From assembly GCA_903885375.1 (NCBI GenBank), contig CAISIK010000214.1, positions 1 to 41,172 of the forward strand: a DNA stretch of 41,172 bases, in the 5' to 3' direction. Below are positions 16,746 to 25,327 of this stretch, one piece after another (positions within the stretch are counted from its first letter, which is position 1; the number at the start of each line of letters is the position of its first letter). This stretch comes from an uncultured Pseudomonadota bacterium (lineage in GTDB: Bacteria > Myxococcota_A > UBA796 > SXON01). A model generated the notes under the pieces. It was given only the letters and a program-made list of their open reading frames with translations. It was not told the DNA's origin and made no database searches. Made by a program: the position numbers and the translations under genes.

Positions 16746-18317
16746 ATGGACCCGCTCGAAACCCTCGCCCACGAAGCCGCGCGCCGGCGTACGTTCGCGA
16801 TCATCTCGCACCCCGACGCGGGGAAGACCACGCTCACGGAGAAGCTCCTCCTCTACGGCGGCGCCATCCACATCGCGGGGGCCGTGAAGTCGCGCAAGGC
16901 CAGTCGCCATGCGGTGAGCGACTGGATGAAGATGGAGCAGGAGCGCGGCATCTCCATCACCAGCTCGGTCCTGCAGTTCGACCATCACGGCTGCCGGCTC
17001 AACCTGCTCGACACGCCGGGCCACGCCGACTTCTCGGAGGACACCTACCGGGTGCTCGCCGCGGTGGACTGCGCCGTGATGCTCATCGACAACGCCAAGG
17101 GCGTGGAGGAGCGCACCCAGAAGCTCTTCGATGTGTGTCGGATGCGCGGCATTCCCGTGCTCACGTTCATCAACAAGTGCGACCGCGAGGGCATCGAACC
17201 CCTCACGCTGCTGGACGATGTGGGCCGCGCGCTGGGCATCGAGTGTGCGCCGGTGAACTGGCCGGTGGGCACCGGACGCGATTTCGTGGGCGTGTACGAA
17301 CGCGCCTCCGGGAAGGTGCTCCGCTTCGGCGAGGGGCGTGGCACCGAGCTCGTGCAGTTCGAGGCGGTGGAGCCGGAAACGCTGGAGCCGAAGCTGCTGG
17401 CCAAGCTCGACGAGGACCGCGAGCTCCTCGACATCGCGGGCGACACCTACGACCGCGAACGTTTCCTCGCTGGGAAGCAGACTCCGGTCTTCTTCGGCTC
17501 GGCCATGAAGAACTTCGGCGTGGAGCCCTTCCTCAACGCCATGGTCAACATGGCGCCCGGCCCCGGTGCCCGGGCCTGTGTCGGCGAGTCGCGAGCGCCG
17601 GAGGATCCGCGGTTCTCCGGGTTCATCTTCAAGATCCAGGCCAACATGAACCCGCGCCACCGGGATCGCGTGGCCTTTCTTCGCATTCAAAGCGGTAAGT
17701 TCGAGCGGGCGATGGAAGTGCAGGTGCACCGCACCGGGCAGACGCTCAAGCTCAGCAAGCCCCACACCTTCCTCGGCAGTGAGCGGGAGCTCCTCGAAGA
17801 AGCCTGGCCGGGCGATGTGGTGGGGCTCTTCGATCCGGGCGAGCTCCGCATCGGCGACACGCTCTTCAACGGCCCTCGCGTGGAGTACCAGGGCATCCCC
17901 CGCTTCGCGCCGGAACATTTCGCGCGGGTGAAGCTGAAGGACCCGATGCGCCGCAAGCACCTCTCCGCGGGGCTCCAGCAGCTCAGTGCGGAGGGCGCCA
18001 TCCAGCTCTTCTTCCGCCCCGAGCTCGGCGACCAGGACCCCTTCCTCGGCGCGGTCGGCCAGCTCCAGTTCGAGGTGATGCTGCACCGGCTGGAGACCGA
18101 GTACGGCGTGAAGTCGGTGCTCGACCCGAGCCCCTTCCGCATCGCCCGCTGGATTCGGGGAGACGCCGGCCTGGCCTGGCTCCGCGCCCGTCGGGACTAC
18201 ACCGTGGTGGAGGACCGGCACGGTCGTCCGGTCGTGCTCGCGGAGAGCCCGTGGCCCCTGCAGTACGCGCTCCGCGAAAACCCGGGCACCGAGCTGCTCG
18301 AGGTGGAGCCCCTGTAG
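16746..18317 (+). CDS. prfC: peptide chain release factor 3
   Basis: A 523-residue GTPase that recycles RF1/RF2 from the ribosome after termination. The G1 loop is S21-H-P-D-A-G-K-T-T, the effector region Q-E-R-G-I-S-I-T-S, G3 D89-T-P-G-H and G4 N143-K-C-D. The RF3-type S-R-K-A-S-R-H-A-V-S-D-W-M stretch (about 49-61) and the C-terminal G-Q-L-Q-F-E-V block separate it from EF-G. Length is normal for RF3. It starts at ATG 16746, divergent from the DUF2330 gene across 110 bases, and ends 14 bases before the PDZ protein gene. Confidence 0.96.
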   Translation: MDPLETLAHEAARRRTFAIISHPDAGKTTLTEKLLLYGGAIHIAGAVKSRKASRHAVSDWMKMEQERGISITSSVLQFDHHGCRLNLLDTPGHADFSEDTYRVLAAVDCAVMLIDNAKGVEERTQKLFDVCRMRGIPVLTFINKCDREGIEPLTLLDDVGRALGIECAPVNWPVGTGRDFVGVYERASGKVLRFGEGRGTELVQFEAVEPETLEPKLLAKLDEDRELLDIAGDTYDRERFLAGKQTPVFFGSAMKNFGVEPFLNAMVNMAPGPGARACVGESRAPEDPRFSGFIFKIQANMNPRHRDRVAFLRIQSGKFERAMEVQVHRTGQTLKLSKPHTFLGSERELLEEAWPGDVVGLFDPGELRIGDTLFNGPRVEYQGIPRFAPEHFARVKLKDPMRRKHLSAGLQQLSAEGAIQLFFRPELGDQDPFLGAVGQLQFEVMLHRLETEYGVKSVLDPSPFRIARWIRGDAGLAWLRARRDYTVVEDRHGRPVVLAESPWPLQYALRENPGTELLEVEPL

Positions 18318-18319
18318 GC

Positions 18320-18325
18320 TACACT
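18320..18325 (+). promoter_or_regulatory. TACACT -10-like element, leaderless start of PDZ protein
   Basis: GGCTACACTCGAAGC: TACACT ends 6 bases before the GTG at 18332 and lies wholly in the 14-base gap after prfC. There is no Shine-Dalgarno. The start site would fall on the GTG. Confidence 0.5.
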
Positions 18326-18331
18326 CGAAGC

Positions 18332-19312
18332 GTGCCTCGCCGCCTTGCGCTTCTGCTGCTCGCTGCGGCCCTGCTTCTGGGGGTCGCGTGGAGCCTGCGG
18401 CGCGCCGACGTGGGTGGCCTGCGTGAATGGCGCCCGCCCCAGGTGAGCTTCGGCCGCGATGTCCCTGTGCGCGCGGGCGCCGCAGTGGAGGCCGACGGGC
18501 GCGAGTGGGGCACCGTGAGCTGTGTGGTGGACGAGGCCCTCGGCGAGGAGCCCGGCCGCCTCGTGGCCGCCGACGCCGACGGGGGCGCCGCCGTGGTGAG
18601 CACCGCCTCGGGGCGGGAGCTCTCGCTCGTGCTCGCGCCCGGCGATTGGCGGGTGACCTGGCACGCCAAGGAGGAAGGGCGGCGCGCGGAGGTGCGCCGC
18701 ATCGGCCTCGTGGAGGTGGAGGCCGGGAGCGTGGAGCGGTGCCGCATCGAGGGGGCCGGGTGGACGATCACGGGACAGGTGAGGGACCTCGACGGCGCGC
18801 CCACCCCCGGGGCGATGGTGGAAGGGTGCGGGGCGGAGGCAACGGCGGACGACAACGGCAGGTACAGCCTCGTTTCGCGTCGCGGGGACTGCCTCCTCCG
18901 GGCCTGGAGCCGCGATGGTCAGCTCCGCCGGCCTGGCGAGGCGGAGTATTTCGACGCGTTCGCGCCGCCTGCGGCCATCGATCTGCGCGTGAACGTGGAC
19001 CCGATCGGCGGCGTGGGGCTCGGGCTCGGTAGCGGCACCGAGGGCATGTCCGTGGCCTTCGTGGCGGAGGGCTCACCCGCCGCCGCCGCGGGGATCGTGG
19101 CGGGCGATGTCGTGGTAGCGGTAGACGGCACCTCGGCCGCGGGCTGGAGCGTGCTCCGGGGCGTGCAGGCCATCACCGGCGAGCCCGGCACCCGCGTGCG
19201 GCTCCGCATCCGATCGGTTTCGGGGGAGGAGCAGGAGCTCGGCCTGGAGCGCGCGCGCATCGAAGAAGCCGAGCCGGCCGCGCCGGATACGGGGGCGCTA
19301 CTGGCGCCTTGA
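18332..19312 (+). CDS. membrane-anchored protein with carboxypeptidase-regulatory-like and PDZ domains
   Basis: A 326-residue protein with an N-terminal signal anchor (M-P-R-R then a Leu/Ala-rich helix to about residue 22). Residues about 148-205 resemble a carboxypeptidase regulatory-like Ig fold (I-T-G-Q-V-R-D...G-A-P-T-P-G-A-M-V...T-A-D-D-N-G-R-Y-S-L). Residues about 225-310 form a PDZ domain (G-V-G-L-G-L...V-A-F-V-A-E-G-S-P-A-A-A-A-G-I-V-A-G-D-V-V-V-A-V-D-G). No protease domain is present, so it is probably a periplasmic binding or scaffold protein. The tail carries A-P-D-T-G. The start is GTG 18332. Its end overlaps the convergent receptor gene by 15 bases. Confidence 0.8.
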   Translation: MPRRLALLLLAAALLLGVAWSLRRADVGGLREWRPPQVSFGRDVPVRAGAAVEADGREWGTVSCVVDEALGEEPGRLVAADADGGAAVVSTASGRELSLVLAPGDWRVTWHAKEEGRRAEVRRIGLVEVEAGSVERCRIEGAGWTITGQVRDLDGAPTPGAMVEGCGAEATADDNGRYSLVSRRGDCLLRAWSRDGQLRRPGEAEYFDAFAPPAAIDLRVNVDPIGGVGLGLGSGTEGMSVAFVAEGSPAAAAGIVAGDVVVAVDGTSAAGWSVLRGVQAITGEPGTRVRLRIRSVSGEEQELGLERARIEEAEPAAPDTGALLAP

Positions 19313-21259
19313 GTCCGGCAGCCCCCACTCCCCCCGCGCCCCAAGGAGGGGAATGACCACCGGCCCCTTCACCTGGCCGGTGGCGTCGTAGTCGTAGCTC
19401 CAAGCCTCGTACATCACGTTGCTGCCGGGCGGAACGAACCAGAGCTCGCCGTAGAGCGCGAGGCTCCAGGTGCGGAAGCGCCAGTCCTTCTGCACGTGGA
19501 CGTCCACCTTCTGGAACAGGGGGAGGCGCGCGCTGTTGGTGGCGCCGAGCACCGGCGTGTAGGTGTCGCTGCTCGCGAGGTAGGTGCCATCCACGATCGG
19601 CGTGTAGGGCAGGCCAGCGCTCGCACGGTAGCGGAGGCCGGCGTTCCAGGTGGGGCGGAAGTTCCAGCTCCCGACGAGGTTCACCGCCCAGGGCTGGTCG
19701 TAGTCGGAGAGGTGGCCATCGTGCTCGCTGTGGGAAACGGCCACCGACGCGCTCGCGAAGAAGAGCTCGCGGAGCCGGTAGCGGCTCTCCAGCTCCACGC
19801 CCCAGGCCTGGCCATCCACCGCGCGGGGGCCCTCGCCCGCGTCGGCTTCCACGAGGTTCTCGCCGAGCTTGCCGTACACGTCGAGCGCCAGCTCCAGGCG
19901 GCGGGCGACGGCGTAGTCGAAGCCGAGGGCCGCCTGGCGTGACACCGATGGGAGCAGGGAAGGGTCGCCCACGTCGGGCGCGAGCTGCACGGTGTCGGGG
20001 AACTGGCTGTACTGGCCCACCGCGAGGCGGAGCTGCTCGTCGGCGCCGATCTTCCAGCGGGTGTTGAACCGCGGGTCGAGGGTGGCCTGCCCGGTGAGGG
20101 TGTCGCCATCCACGCGGAGGCCGGGCACGAAGCGGAAGGCGCCGGCGGAGAGCCGGGCCTCGGCGTACCCCCCGCCCATCACGCGATCGAGGGTGCCTTC
20201 CGTGGAGACTCCGCGCAGGAGGAGCGCCGACTCGCGCGCGAGCTCGGGCCAGGCGCGCTCCGTTTGCACATCGAGCTTCAGGGACTCGAACCGCCCCTCG
20301 GCCCCGACGGCCAGGTGGAGCCAGGGCTTCAGGAGCAGGAGGGCATCCTCGCGGGCCTGGACGCGGAGGAGGTCCTCCTTGTCGACGGCGCCGGGCATGG
20401 CGCCCGAGGTGCCGTACACGGTGGCGGCGATGGCCCCATCGAGCCTGTTGGCGCCGACGAGATGGCGATGGGCGAGCTGGGCCACGCCGTACTGCTTCCG
20501 GTAGGTGAAGCTCGGGTTGATGGTGAGCTCGTAGGGGTCGAGCAGCTCGGGCTCGCCGGCGTAGCGGGTGTACTCGTCGCTGGCGCCGAACAAGCTCAGC
20601 GCCCATCGGGCGTTCGAGCTGGGCGTGTACTCGAGACGGCCGAAGCCGTCCGCGAAGATGGGGAAGGCGCTGTACTGCGGATCGTCGCGGGTGACGACGT
20701 CGAGGTAGCTGCGGCGGGCGCTGGCCCGCATCGTCCACGCCTCGCCGCTGGGCACGGCTGCCTCGGCGCCGACCATCACGAAATTCACGTTGGCGCTGGC
20801 GCGGGGCGCCTCCGGACGGCTCCAGGTGCTGGTGGCATCGATGATGCCGCCGGTGGCGTTGCCGTTCTCCGCACCGAAGGTGGAGGGGAGGAGCTGGAGC
20901 TCGTCGAGCATGCGGGTGGGGAGGACCGAGCTGTACCCGTTGAAGTGGTACAGGTAGGGAATCTCGATTCCATCGAGCAGGTAGCGGGTTTCGCGGGGGT
21001 CGGCGCCGCGCACCGCGATGTCGCCCGCGGTCGGGGAGTACTCCGGCGTGAGCGCTACCCCGGGCATCGACTGCACGAGGCGCACCGCATCCTCGAAGGT
21101 GCCGGGCGTGAGGAGCACGCGCTCGCGATCGAGGGTGTGCTCGGCCACCACCGGCGCATCCCGGCGGGCTTCCACCACCACCTCGTGCGGGTTCTCCGGC
21201 GTTTCTTCCGTGGCCTCTTCGGCGTGGGCGAAGGTGGCGAGGATCAGGAGCGGGCTCAC
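19298..21259 (-). CDS. TonB-dependent-receptor-like outer-membrane protein
   Basis: A 653-residue protein with a short signal (MSPLLILATFAHA), a TonB-box-like H-E-V-V-V-E-A stretch, a plug domain (about 40-145, with L-V-Q-S-M-P-G-V...D-I-A-V-R-G-A-D-P-R-E-T-R-Y-L-L-D-G-I-E-I-P) and a beta-barrel rich in alternating aromatic strands. The barrel is shorter than in classic siderophore receptors. Such proteins import scarce nutrients across the outer membrane with energy from TonB, but the ligand cannot be told. The GTG start overlaps the stop of the lipoprotein gene as GTGA (21256-21259), so the two are translationally coupled and probably act together. The C-terminus ends in Arg-Gln rather than the usual Phe. 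Confidence 0.85.
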   Translation of the reverse strand: MSPLLILATFAHAEEATEETPENPHEVVVEARRDAPVVAEHTLDRERVLLTPGTFEDAVRLVQSMPGVALTPEYSPTAGDIAVRGADPRETRYLLDGIEIPYLYHFNGYSSVLPTRMLDELQLLPSTFGAENGNATGGIIDATSTWSRPEAPRASANVNFVMVGAEAAVPSGEAWTMRASARRSYLDVVTRDDPQYSAFPIFADGFGRLEYTPSSNARWALSLFGASDEYTRYAGEPELLDPYELTINPSFTYRKQYGVAQLAHRHLVGANRLDGAIAATVYGTSGAMPGAVDKEDLLRVQAREDALLLLKPWLHLAVGAEGRFESLKLDVQTERAWPELARESALLLRGVSTEGTLDRVMGGGYAEARLSAGAFRFVPGLRVDGDTLTGQATLDPRFNTRWKIGADEQLRLAVGQYSQFPDTVQLAPDVGDPSLLPSVSRQAALGFDYAVARRLELALDVYGKLGENLVEADAGEGPRAVDGQAWGVELESRYRLRELFFASASVAVSHSEHDGHLSDYDQPWAVNLVGSWNFRPTWNAGLRYRASAGLPYTPIVDGTYLASSDTYTPVLGATNSARLPLFQKVDVHVQKDWRFRTWSLALYGELWFVPPGSNVMYEAWSYDYDATGQVKGPVVIPLLGARGEWGLPDSRRQ

Positions 21260-22053
21260 GGCAGGACCTCGCCCCGGAGCCGCACGCGGGCGCCGACCGT
21301 TTCATCACGACCGCAACGGCGCTCGAGGAGCGCATCCGGCGTCCACACGCCATCGGCGGTGCCGCAGGGCGCCGCGGCCACCTCCGTGCCGTCATCCACC
21401 GCCACGTCGGCCAGCGTGATGCCAGCCACCGTGTCGGCCTCGGCCAGGGTGGCCATGACCGCGGAGGCGGTGCTGTCGGTGCCGGCGGGCAGGGGGAGCA
21501 GGCGCCCCTCCTGGGCCAGGAACGGCCCCTCGACCCCCACGGGCACATCGAAGGTGGCCCAGCCGTTGCCGCCCGCGCCGTCGAACCAGAGCGCCACGAT
21601 GGGCCACACGCCGCTCTCGATCGCCTTGCCCTCGGCATCGAGCGCGGCCCAGTCGGTGCGGGTGGCGCCGGTCTCCGCGAGGGTGCCCCCGGGGCACATC
21701 CAGTGCACCGTGGCCTCGGCGGAGAGGGTGACCTCGAGCGAGGCGCCCGAATCGGTGAGCTCCCGGCTCCAGGAGGTGAGCGCAGGCGCCGAGTGGCCGG
21801 GCTCCACCTCGAGCTCGCCCCGCTCGGTGGCGCCGGAGGCGTCGGTCACGGTAAGCGTGATGAGGCCGGCTTCCGGCGCGCTCCACGCCCGCTCGGGCAC
21901 CACCGCGCTCCACGCCTCGGTGCCCTCCCACACCAGCGCGCTCGCGTTCGCCAGCTCGCCGCCCTCGGCGGACATGCCTGCGATCCGCAGGTCGGCGAGA
22001 TCGTGTCGGTCCAGCGGGAAGGGCTCGAGGCAACCGAGCAGGAGGGCCAGCAT
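21256..22053 (-). CDS. lipoprotein coupled to the TonB-dependent receptor
   Basis: A 265-residue lipoprotein with an eight-residue signal (MLALLLGC, Cys8). An in-frame TAG 12 bases before the ATG rules out a longer N-terminus. The middle has Ig-like beta-strand stretches (G-L-I-T-L-T-V-T-D-A-S-G, G-A-S-L-E-V-T-L-S-A-E). Four later cysteines may form disulfides. I recognise no family. Being first in the operon and overlapping the receptor gene suggests a surface or periplasmic partner of that receptor, a role SusD-type lipoproteins play elsewhere, but no SusD similarity is visible. Confidence 0.75.
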   Translation of the reverse strand: MLALLLGCLEPFPLDRHDLADLRIAGMSAEGGELANASALVWEGTEAWSAVVPERAWSAPEAGLITLTVTDASGATERGELEVEPGHSAPALTSWSRELTDSGASLEVTLSAEATVHWMCPGGTLAETGATRTDWAALDAEGKAIESGVWPIVALWFDGAGGNGWATFDVPVGVEGPFLAQEGRLLPLPAGTDSTASAVMATLAEADTVAGITLADVAVDDGTEVAAAPCGTADGVWTPDALLERRCGRDETVGARVRLRGEVLP

Positions 22054-22059
22054 GGGGCT

Positions 22060-22065
22060 CGCCTA
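22060..22065 (-). promoter_or_regulatory. TAGGCG -10-like element, leaderless start of lipoprotein/receptor operon
   Basis: GTTAGGCG on the minus strand sits 6 bases before the ATG at 22053. It lacks the final T of TANNNT but has the same spacing as the others. No Shine-Dalgarno is visible. Confidence 0.3.
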
Positions 22066-22097
22066 ACGCGGCGCCCCTCCGCGCTGCGCTCGCATTG

Positions 22098-22151
22098 ACG
22101 GAGCGGCGACGGGCGGGCTCCGTGCGGGTATCTGGAAAACCTGATCCAGAT
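22098..22151. promoter_or_regulatory. two inverted repeats in the divergent lipoprotein/sigma-factor gap
   Basis: ACGGAGC (22098-22104) pairs with GCTCCGT (22117-22123) over a 12-base spacer. ATCTGGA (22130-22136) pairs with TCCAGAT (22145-22151) over 8 bases and is followed by TTT. Both arms are perfect 7-mers. Two dyads in a 127-base gap upstream of an ECF sigma gene and a receptor operon suggest operator sites or a hairpin. Neither is proven. Confidence 0.4.
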
Positions 22152-22180
22152 TTTCGCCTGCTCTACGTTTTGGGTGGAGG

Positions 22181-22768
22181 ATGACCCTGCTCGCGCACGC
22201 CCCGCCCACCGACGAAGCGCTGATGCGCGCCTGGCTGGGCGGTCGGGAGGCCGCGTTCGCGGAGCTCGTGGCCCGGCATGGCCTCGCGGTGAAGTCCTTC
22301 GCGCTCCGCATGCTGCGCGATGAGGCGCAGGCCGAGGAGGTCTACGCGGAGACCTTCCTGCGGGTGGCCGCCGGTCGTTGGCAGCCCACGGGCAGCGCGC
22401 GCGGGTGGATCTTCACGGTGGCGCGCCGGCTCTGCCTCGATTTGCTGCGCCAGCGGCGAACGGCGCGGGAGAACGTGCCCCACCTCGTGGAGTTGAACTG
22501 GGGGGCGCCCCCGAGCAACCCCGAGTCCCAGACCCTCGCGGCCGAACAGGCGAGCTGGCTCGAAGCCGGCCTCGCGCGGCTGCCTGAGGAGCATCGGGAG
22601 GTGCTGCTTTTGCGCGTGGTGCACGGCATGAGCGCGGCCGAGGTGGGCGAGGTGCTGGGGCTCGCCGAGCACCAGGTGCACTCGCAGGTTTCGTACGCGA
22701 GGAAGCGCCTGCGCGCCTTGCTCGAGGAGGCATCCGAGCAGGGCGCAGAACGGGAGGGACGGCGATGA
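22181..22768 (+). CDS. ECF-family RNA polymerase sigma factor
   Basis: A 195-residue group IV sigma factor. Region 2 spans about 13-90 (A-F-A-E-L-V-A-R-H-G...A-E-E-V-Y-A-E-T-F-L-R-V...W-I-F-T-V-A-R-R-L-C-L-D-L-L-R-Q-R-R), and region 4 about 130-185 (L-P-E-E-H-R-E-V-L-L-L-R...A-A-E-V-G-E-V-L-G-L-A-E-H-Q-V-H-S-Q-V-S-Y-A-R-K-R-L-R). The start is uncertain: GGAGG at 22176-22180 directly abuts the ATG, too close to serve it, so initiation may be leaderless from TACGTT at 22164-22169. The stop overlaps the next gene as ATGA, the usual layout of a sigma factor with its regulator. Confidence 0.92.
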   Translation: MTLLAHAPPTDEALMRAWLGGREAAFAELVARHGLAVKSFALRMLRDEAQAEEVYAETFLRVAAGRWQPTGSARGWIFTVARRLCLDLLRQRRTARENVPHLVELNWGAPPSNPESQTLAAEQASWLEAGLARLPEEHREVLLLRVVHGMSAAEVGEVLGLAEHQVHSQVSYARKRLRALLEEASEQGAEREGRR

Positions 22769-23985
22769 TGAACGACGACGAGCTCGACGCCCTCCTTGCC
22801 GGCCTCGCGCCGCCCGCCGGGGCGGCCCCACGGGCCGACGCCGAGGCGCTCCTCGCGCGGGCGGCCCTGCTCGCGCCTCCGCCCGTGCGGCCCTGGAACC
22901 CCATGTGGGGCGCCGCGTTGTTCGCGGCGGGCCTTCTGCTCGGCGTCGGGGTCGATCGCCTCGCCCGCGGCACACCCGAGCCCCCGGTGGCGCTGGCGGC
23001 GCAGTCGTTGGCGCAGCGCCTGTGGGCGGAGCCGCAGCGCCGCGCCTTCGCGGAGGCGGAACGCGTGGCCGAGGCCGAGCTGCTCGCGGCGCGGGCAGCC
23101 GCGGCGGCGGCCGAGGGGGGCGCGCTTGCCGGGGCGGAGCGGGTGCGGCTCGCTGAGGCCGAGGTGGGGTCCCTCCGCGCTCGCCTTCGGGGGGCCGAGG
23201 CCCGGCTGACCGCGGGGGGCGCGGGTGCCGTTGCGCCCGCGGTGCTGCTGGCGTCGGCGGAGCCCTCCCCGTTGACCTGCCCCACCGCGGAGGTCACCCC
23301 CACCCCGTCGGGCGACGACTGGGACCTCGAGGAGGTGCTCGCGACCGCCAACGTGCTCCCCGGCCCGAACGACCTCCGCCTCACCCCGCGCGAGCGGGTG
23401 GAGCGTGCGCCGGAGGAGGCCCTGCGGGAAAGCGAGGTCGCCGAGGTCTCCCCGGAAGCGCCCCGCAAGCTCCCGCTCGACCTGCTCGTGGCGGCAACGG
23501 GCGGCTCCTCCCCCGAGGAAGTGCCCGCGGCCGAGTCCCGCGGCCGGGTCGGCGCCATCCTCGGCGTGTCGTGGCGTCCGGAGAGCGAGGGCAGCCTCGT
23601 TCCCGAGCTCTTCGGCGGGCTCGGGGGCGGCTCCGGCTTCGCGGCCGAGGGGGCCGACCCCTTCGTGCTCGCCCGAATCGGCGCGGGGGTGCTCATCGGC
23701 AAGGGCTTCCTCCACGGCGCGGTGGACTGGTCCGCAGCGCTGGAGCTCGACACGGGCGGCGACCCTGCCACCGGGGAGTCGGCGGCCCGCCCGGCCGGGT
23801 TCCGAACGGGCCCCACCGTGGCGGCCGTCTTCGGCCGTGAGGGCGGAGTGCGGGCCCGGCTCGGCTTCCACGCCGACCTTCACCAGCGCGACGAGGCCGA
23901 GCAACGCGGGGTGTGGACGGTGGACCCGGGTGCCGCCCTCGCCCTGGAATTCCCGCTCGGCGTGGCGGCCCCGGCGATGGACTAA
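22765..23985 (+). CDS. membrane protein coupled to the ECF sigma factor, probable anti-sigma with beta-rich C-terminal domain
   Basis: A 406-residue protein. The acidic N-terminus (M-M-N-D-D-E-L-D-A-L-L-A-G-L) and a single membrane helix at about 47-66 fit an anti-sigma factor placed after its sigma gene (4-base ATGA overlap). No zinc-binding HxxxCxxC motif is present. Next come an Ala/Glu-rich coiled coil (about 85-150) and a Pro/Glu-rich linker. The last 150 residues show short alternating hydrophobic strands with Gly turns (G-R-V-G-A-I-L-G-V-S-W, A-R-I-G-A-G-V-L-I, V-R-A-R-L-G-F-H-A-D-L), like a small beta-barrel or beta-sandwich. The anti-sigma role is inferred from position. Confidence 0.65.
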   Translation: MMNDDELDALLAGLAPPAGAAPRADAEALLARAALLAPPPVRPWNPMWGAALFAAGLLLGVGVDRLARGTPEPPVALAAQSLAQRLWAEPQRRAFAEAERVAEAELLAARAAAAAAEGGALAGAERVRLAEAEVGSLRARLRGAEARLTAGGAGAVAPAVLLASAEPSPLTCPTAEVTPTPSGDDWDLEEVLATANVLPGPNDLRLTPRERVERAPEEALRESEVAEVSPEAPRKLPLDLLVAATGGSSPEEVPAAESRGRVGAILGVSWRPESEGSLVPELFGGLGGGSGFAAEGADPFVLARIGAGVLIGKGFLHGAVDWSAALELDTGGDPATGESAARPAGFRTGPTVAAVFGREGGVRARLGFHADLHQRDEAEQRGVWTVDPGAALALEFPLGVAAPAMD

Positions 23986-24001
23986 GGCGCCCGCGGGAGC
24001 C

Positions 24002-25327
24002 TCAGCCGCCCGCGCAGACGACCCGGTTCCGCCCGCCGCCCTTCGCGGCGTAGAGCGCATCGTCGGCGCGCCCCAGCAGCTCGTGCGCGAGCCGCTCCGG
24101 CGGGTACGCGCACGCCACGCCGATGGAGACCGTGATCTGAAGCTCCTCCCCGGCGTGCTGCCCCCGCCACGAGGCCACGAGGCGCCGGAGCCGCTCGCCG
24201 ACGATCATCGCCCCGGCCTCCTCCGTGTGGGGGAGCACCACGAGGAGCTCCTCGCCGCCGAGGCGCGTGGCGAAGTCGCCGGCGCGCAGGCTGTCGAGCA
24301 GGAGCGCGCCCAGCGCGGTGAGCACCACGTCGCCGCCGGCGTGGCCGTGGGTGTCGTTCACGCGCTTGAAGTGGTCCACGTCGAGCACGAGCACCGAGGT
24401 GGCCTGGCCGTGCCGGGCGCCGAGGGCGAGCGTCTGGTTGAGGCGATGGAGCCCGAACTCGCGGGAGTAGAGCCCGGTGAGCGCATCCACGGTGCTTTGC
24501 CGGAAGAGGACCGCGTTGCTGATCGCCTGCCCGACCAGTCGGGCGAACATGGCGCAGAGGTCGTGGGCGCTCGGCGGCAGCTCGCTGCGCTCGAGGTAGA
24601 GCGCGCCGGCCACCTCGGCCGTACCGCTGAGCCCGATGGTCAGGGCGAGGCCGTCGCGGGCCACCTGCCCCCCCAGGCCGATCGCGGCATGCAGCTGCTC
24701 CACCACCTCGGCGGGAACGTCGAGCTCGGTCTCCACCCGCGAGAACCGCCCGGAGCCCGTGAGGGTGAGCGGCGCGCCCGAGCCGGCGCGTACGGCGAGG
24801 AGCGCGCCGGTTCCCGGGGCGGCGAGGGCATCGAGCGCGCCTTCGAGGGCCCGCTCGGCCACCGCCTCGGGCGAGGACAGCGCGCCCAGCTGCGAGGCGA
24901 GCCCGAGCAGGCGCGCCTGCAGGAGCTCGGTGGCGCGCAGGGCCTGGTGCTCCTGGTGGTGCCGCGCGGCGGCGAGGAGCGTGCACCGGAGCGCGTTGGG
25001 CGGCGGCGAGCCGGCCAGGACGGCGTGCACGCCTGCGGAGTCGAGCGTGTCGTCGTCGGTGAGGAGCACCACCTCGCCGCTGGCGTCGGGGCGGAGGAGC
25101 GCGCGGAGGGTTTCGGCGGTGGGCCTGACGAGCACGAGGACATCGGGCGCCCACTCGGCGCGCAGCGCTTCGAGCCCGGGCACCGTGAGGAGTACGCGGG
25201 CCTCGAGGTCGCGGAGCGCGAGCAGCCAGCGCCCGACGGGGCTGTCGGCCACGTCGAGGAGGGCCACCCTCGCCGCACGTTTCGGGGGAGCGCTCGGCGA
25301 GCCCTCCTTGGGCCGGGCGGGCGTCAC
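24002..25327 (-). CDS. diguanylate cyclase with receiver-like and GAF-like N-terminus
   Basis: A 441-residue protein. Residues about 18-120 look like a receiver fold, but the strand that should carry the phosphorylated Asp reads P-D-V-L-V-L-V-R-P, so phosphorylation there is unlikely. A GAF-like region follows (about 140-275). The GGDEF domain (about 280-437) has L-D-V-D-H-F-K-R-V-N-D, the active-site variant G357-G-E-E-L (Leu for Phe in the last position) and an intact inhibitory R348-A-G-D site. It probably makes c-di-GMP. The start is GTG 25327, overlapping the stop of the acyltransferase gene as GTGA, so the two are coupled. Confidence 0.88.
   Translation of the reverse strand: MTPARPKEGSPSAPPKRAARVALLDVADSPVGRWLLALRDLEARVLLTVPGLEALRAEWAPDVLVLVRPTAETLRALLRPDASGEVVLLTDDDTLDSAGVHAVLAGSPPPNALRCTLLAAARHHQEHQALRATELLQARLLGLASQLGALSSPEAVAERALEGALDALAAPGTGALLAVRAGSGAPLTLTGSGRFSRVETELDVPAEVVEQLHAAIGLGGQVARDGLALTIGLSGTAEVAGALYLERSELPPSAHDLCAMFARLVGQAISNAVLFRQSTVDALTGLYSREFGLHRLNQTLALGARHGQATSVLVLDVDHFKRVNDTHGHAGGDVVLTALGALLLDSLRAGDFATRLGGEELLVVLPHTEEAGAMIVGERLRRLVASWRGQHAGEELQITVSIGVACAYPPERLAHELLGRADDALYAAKGGGRNRVVCAGG

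Noticed and set aside
22134..22165. ECF-type promoter GGAAAAC...TCTA for autoregulation of the sigma gene
   Set aside because: The gap of about 21 bases is longer than the usual 16-17, and GGAAAAC lies inside one of the inverted repeats, so the match may be accidental.
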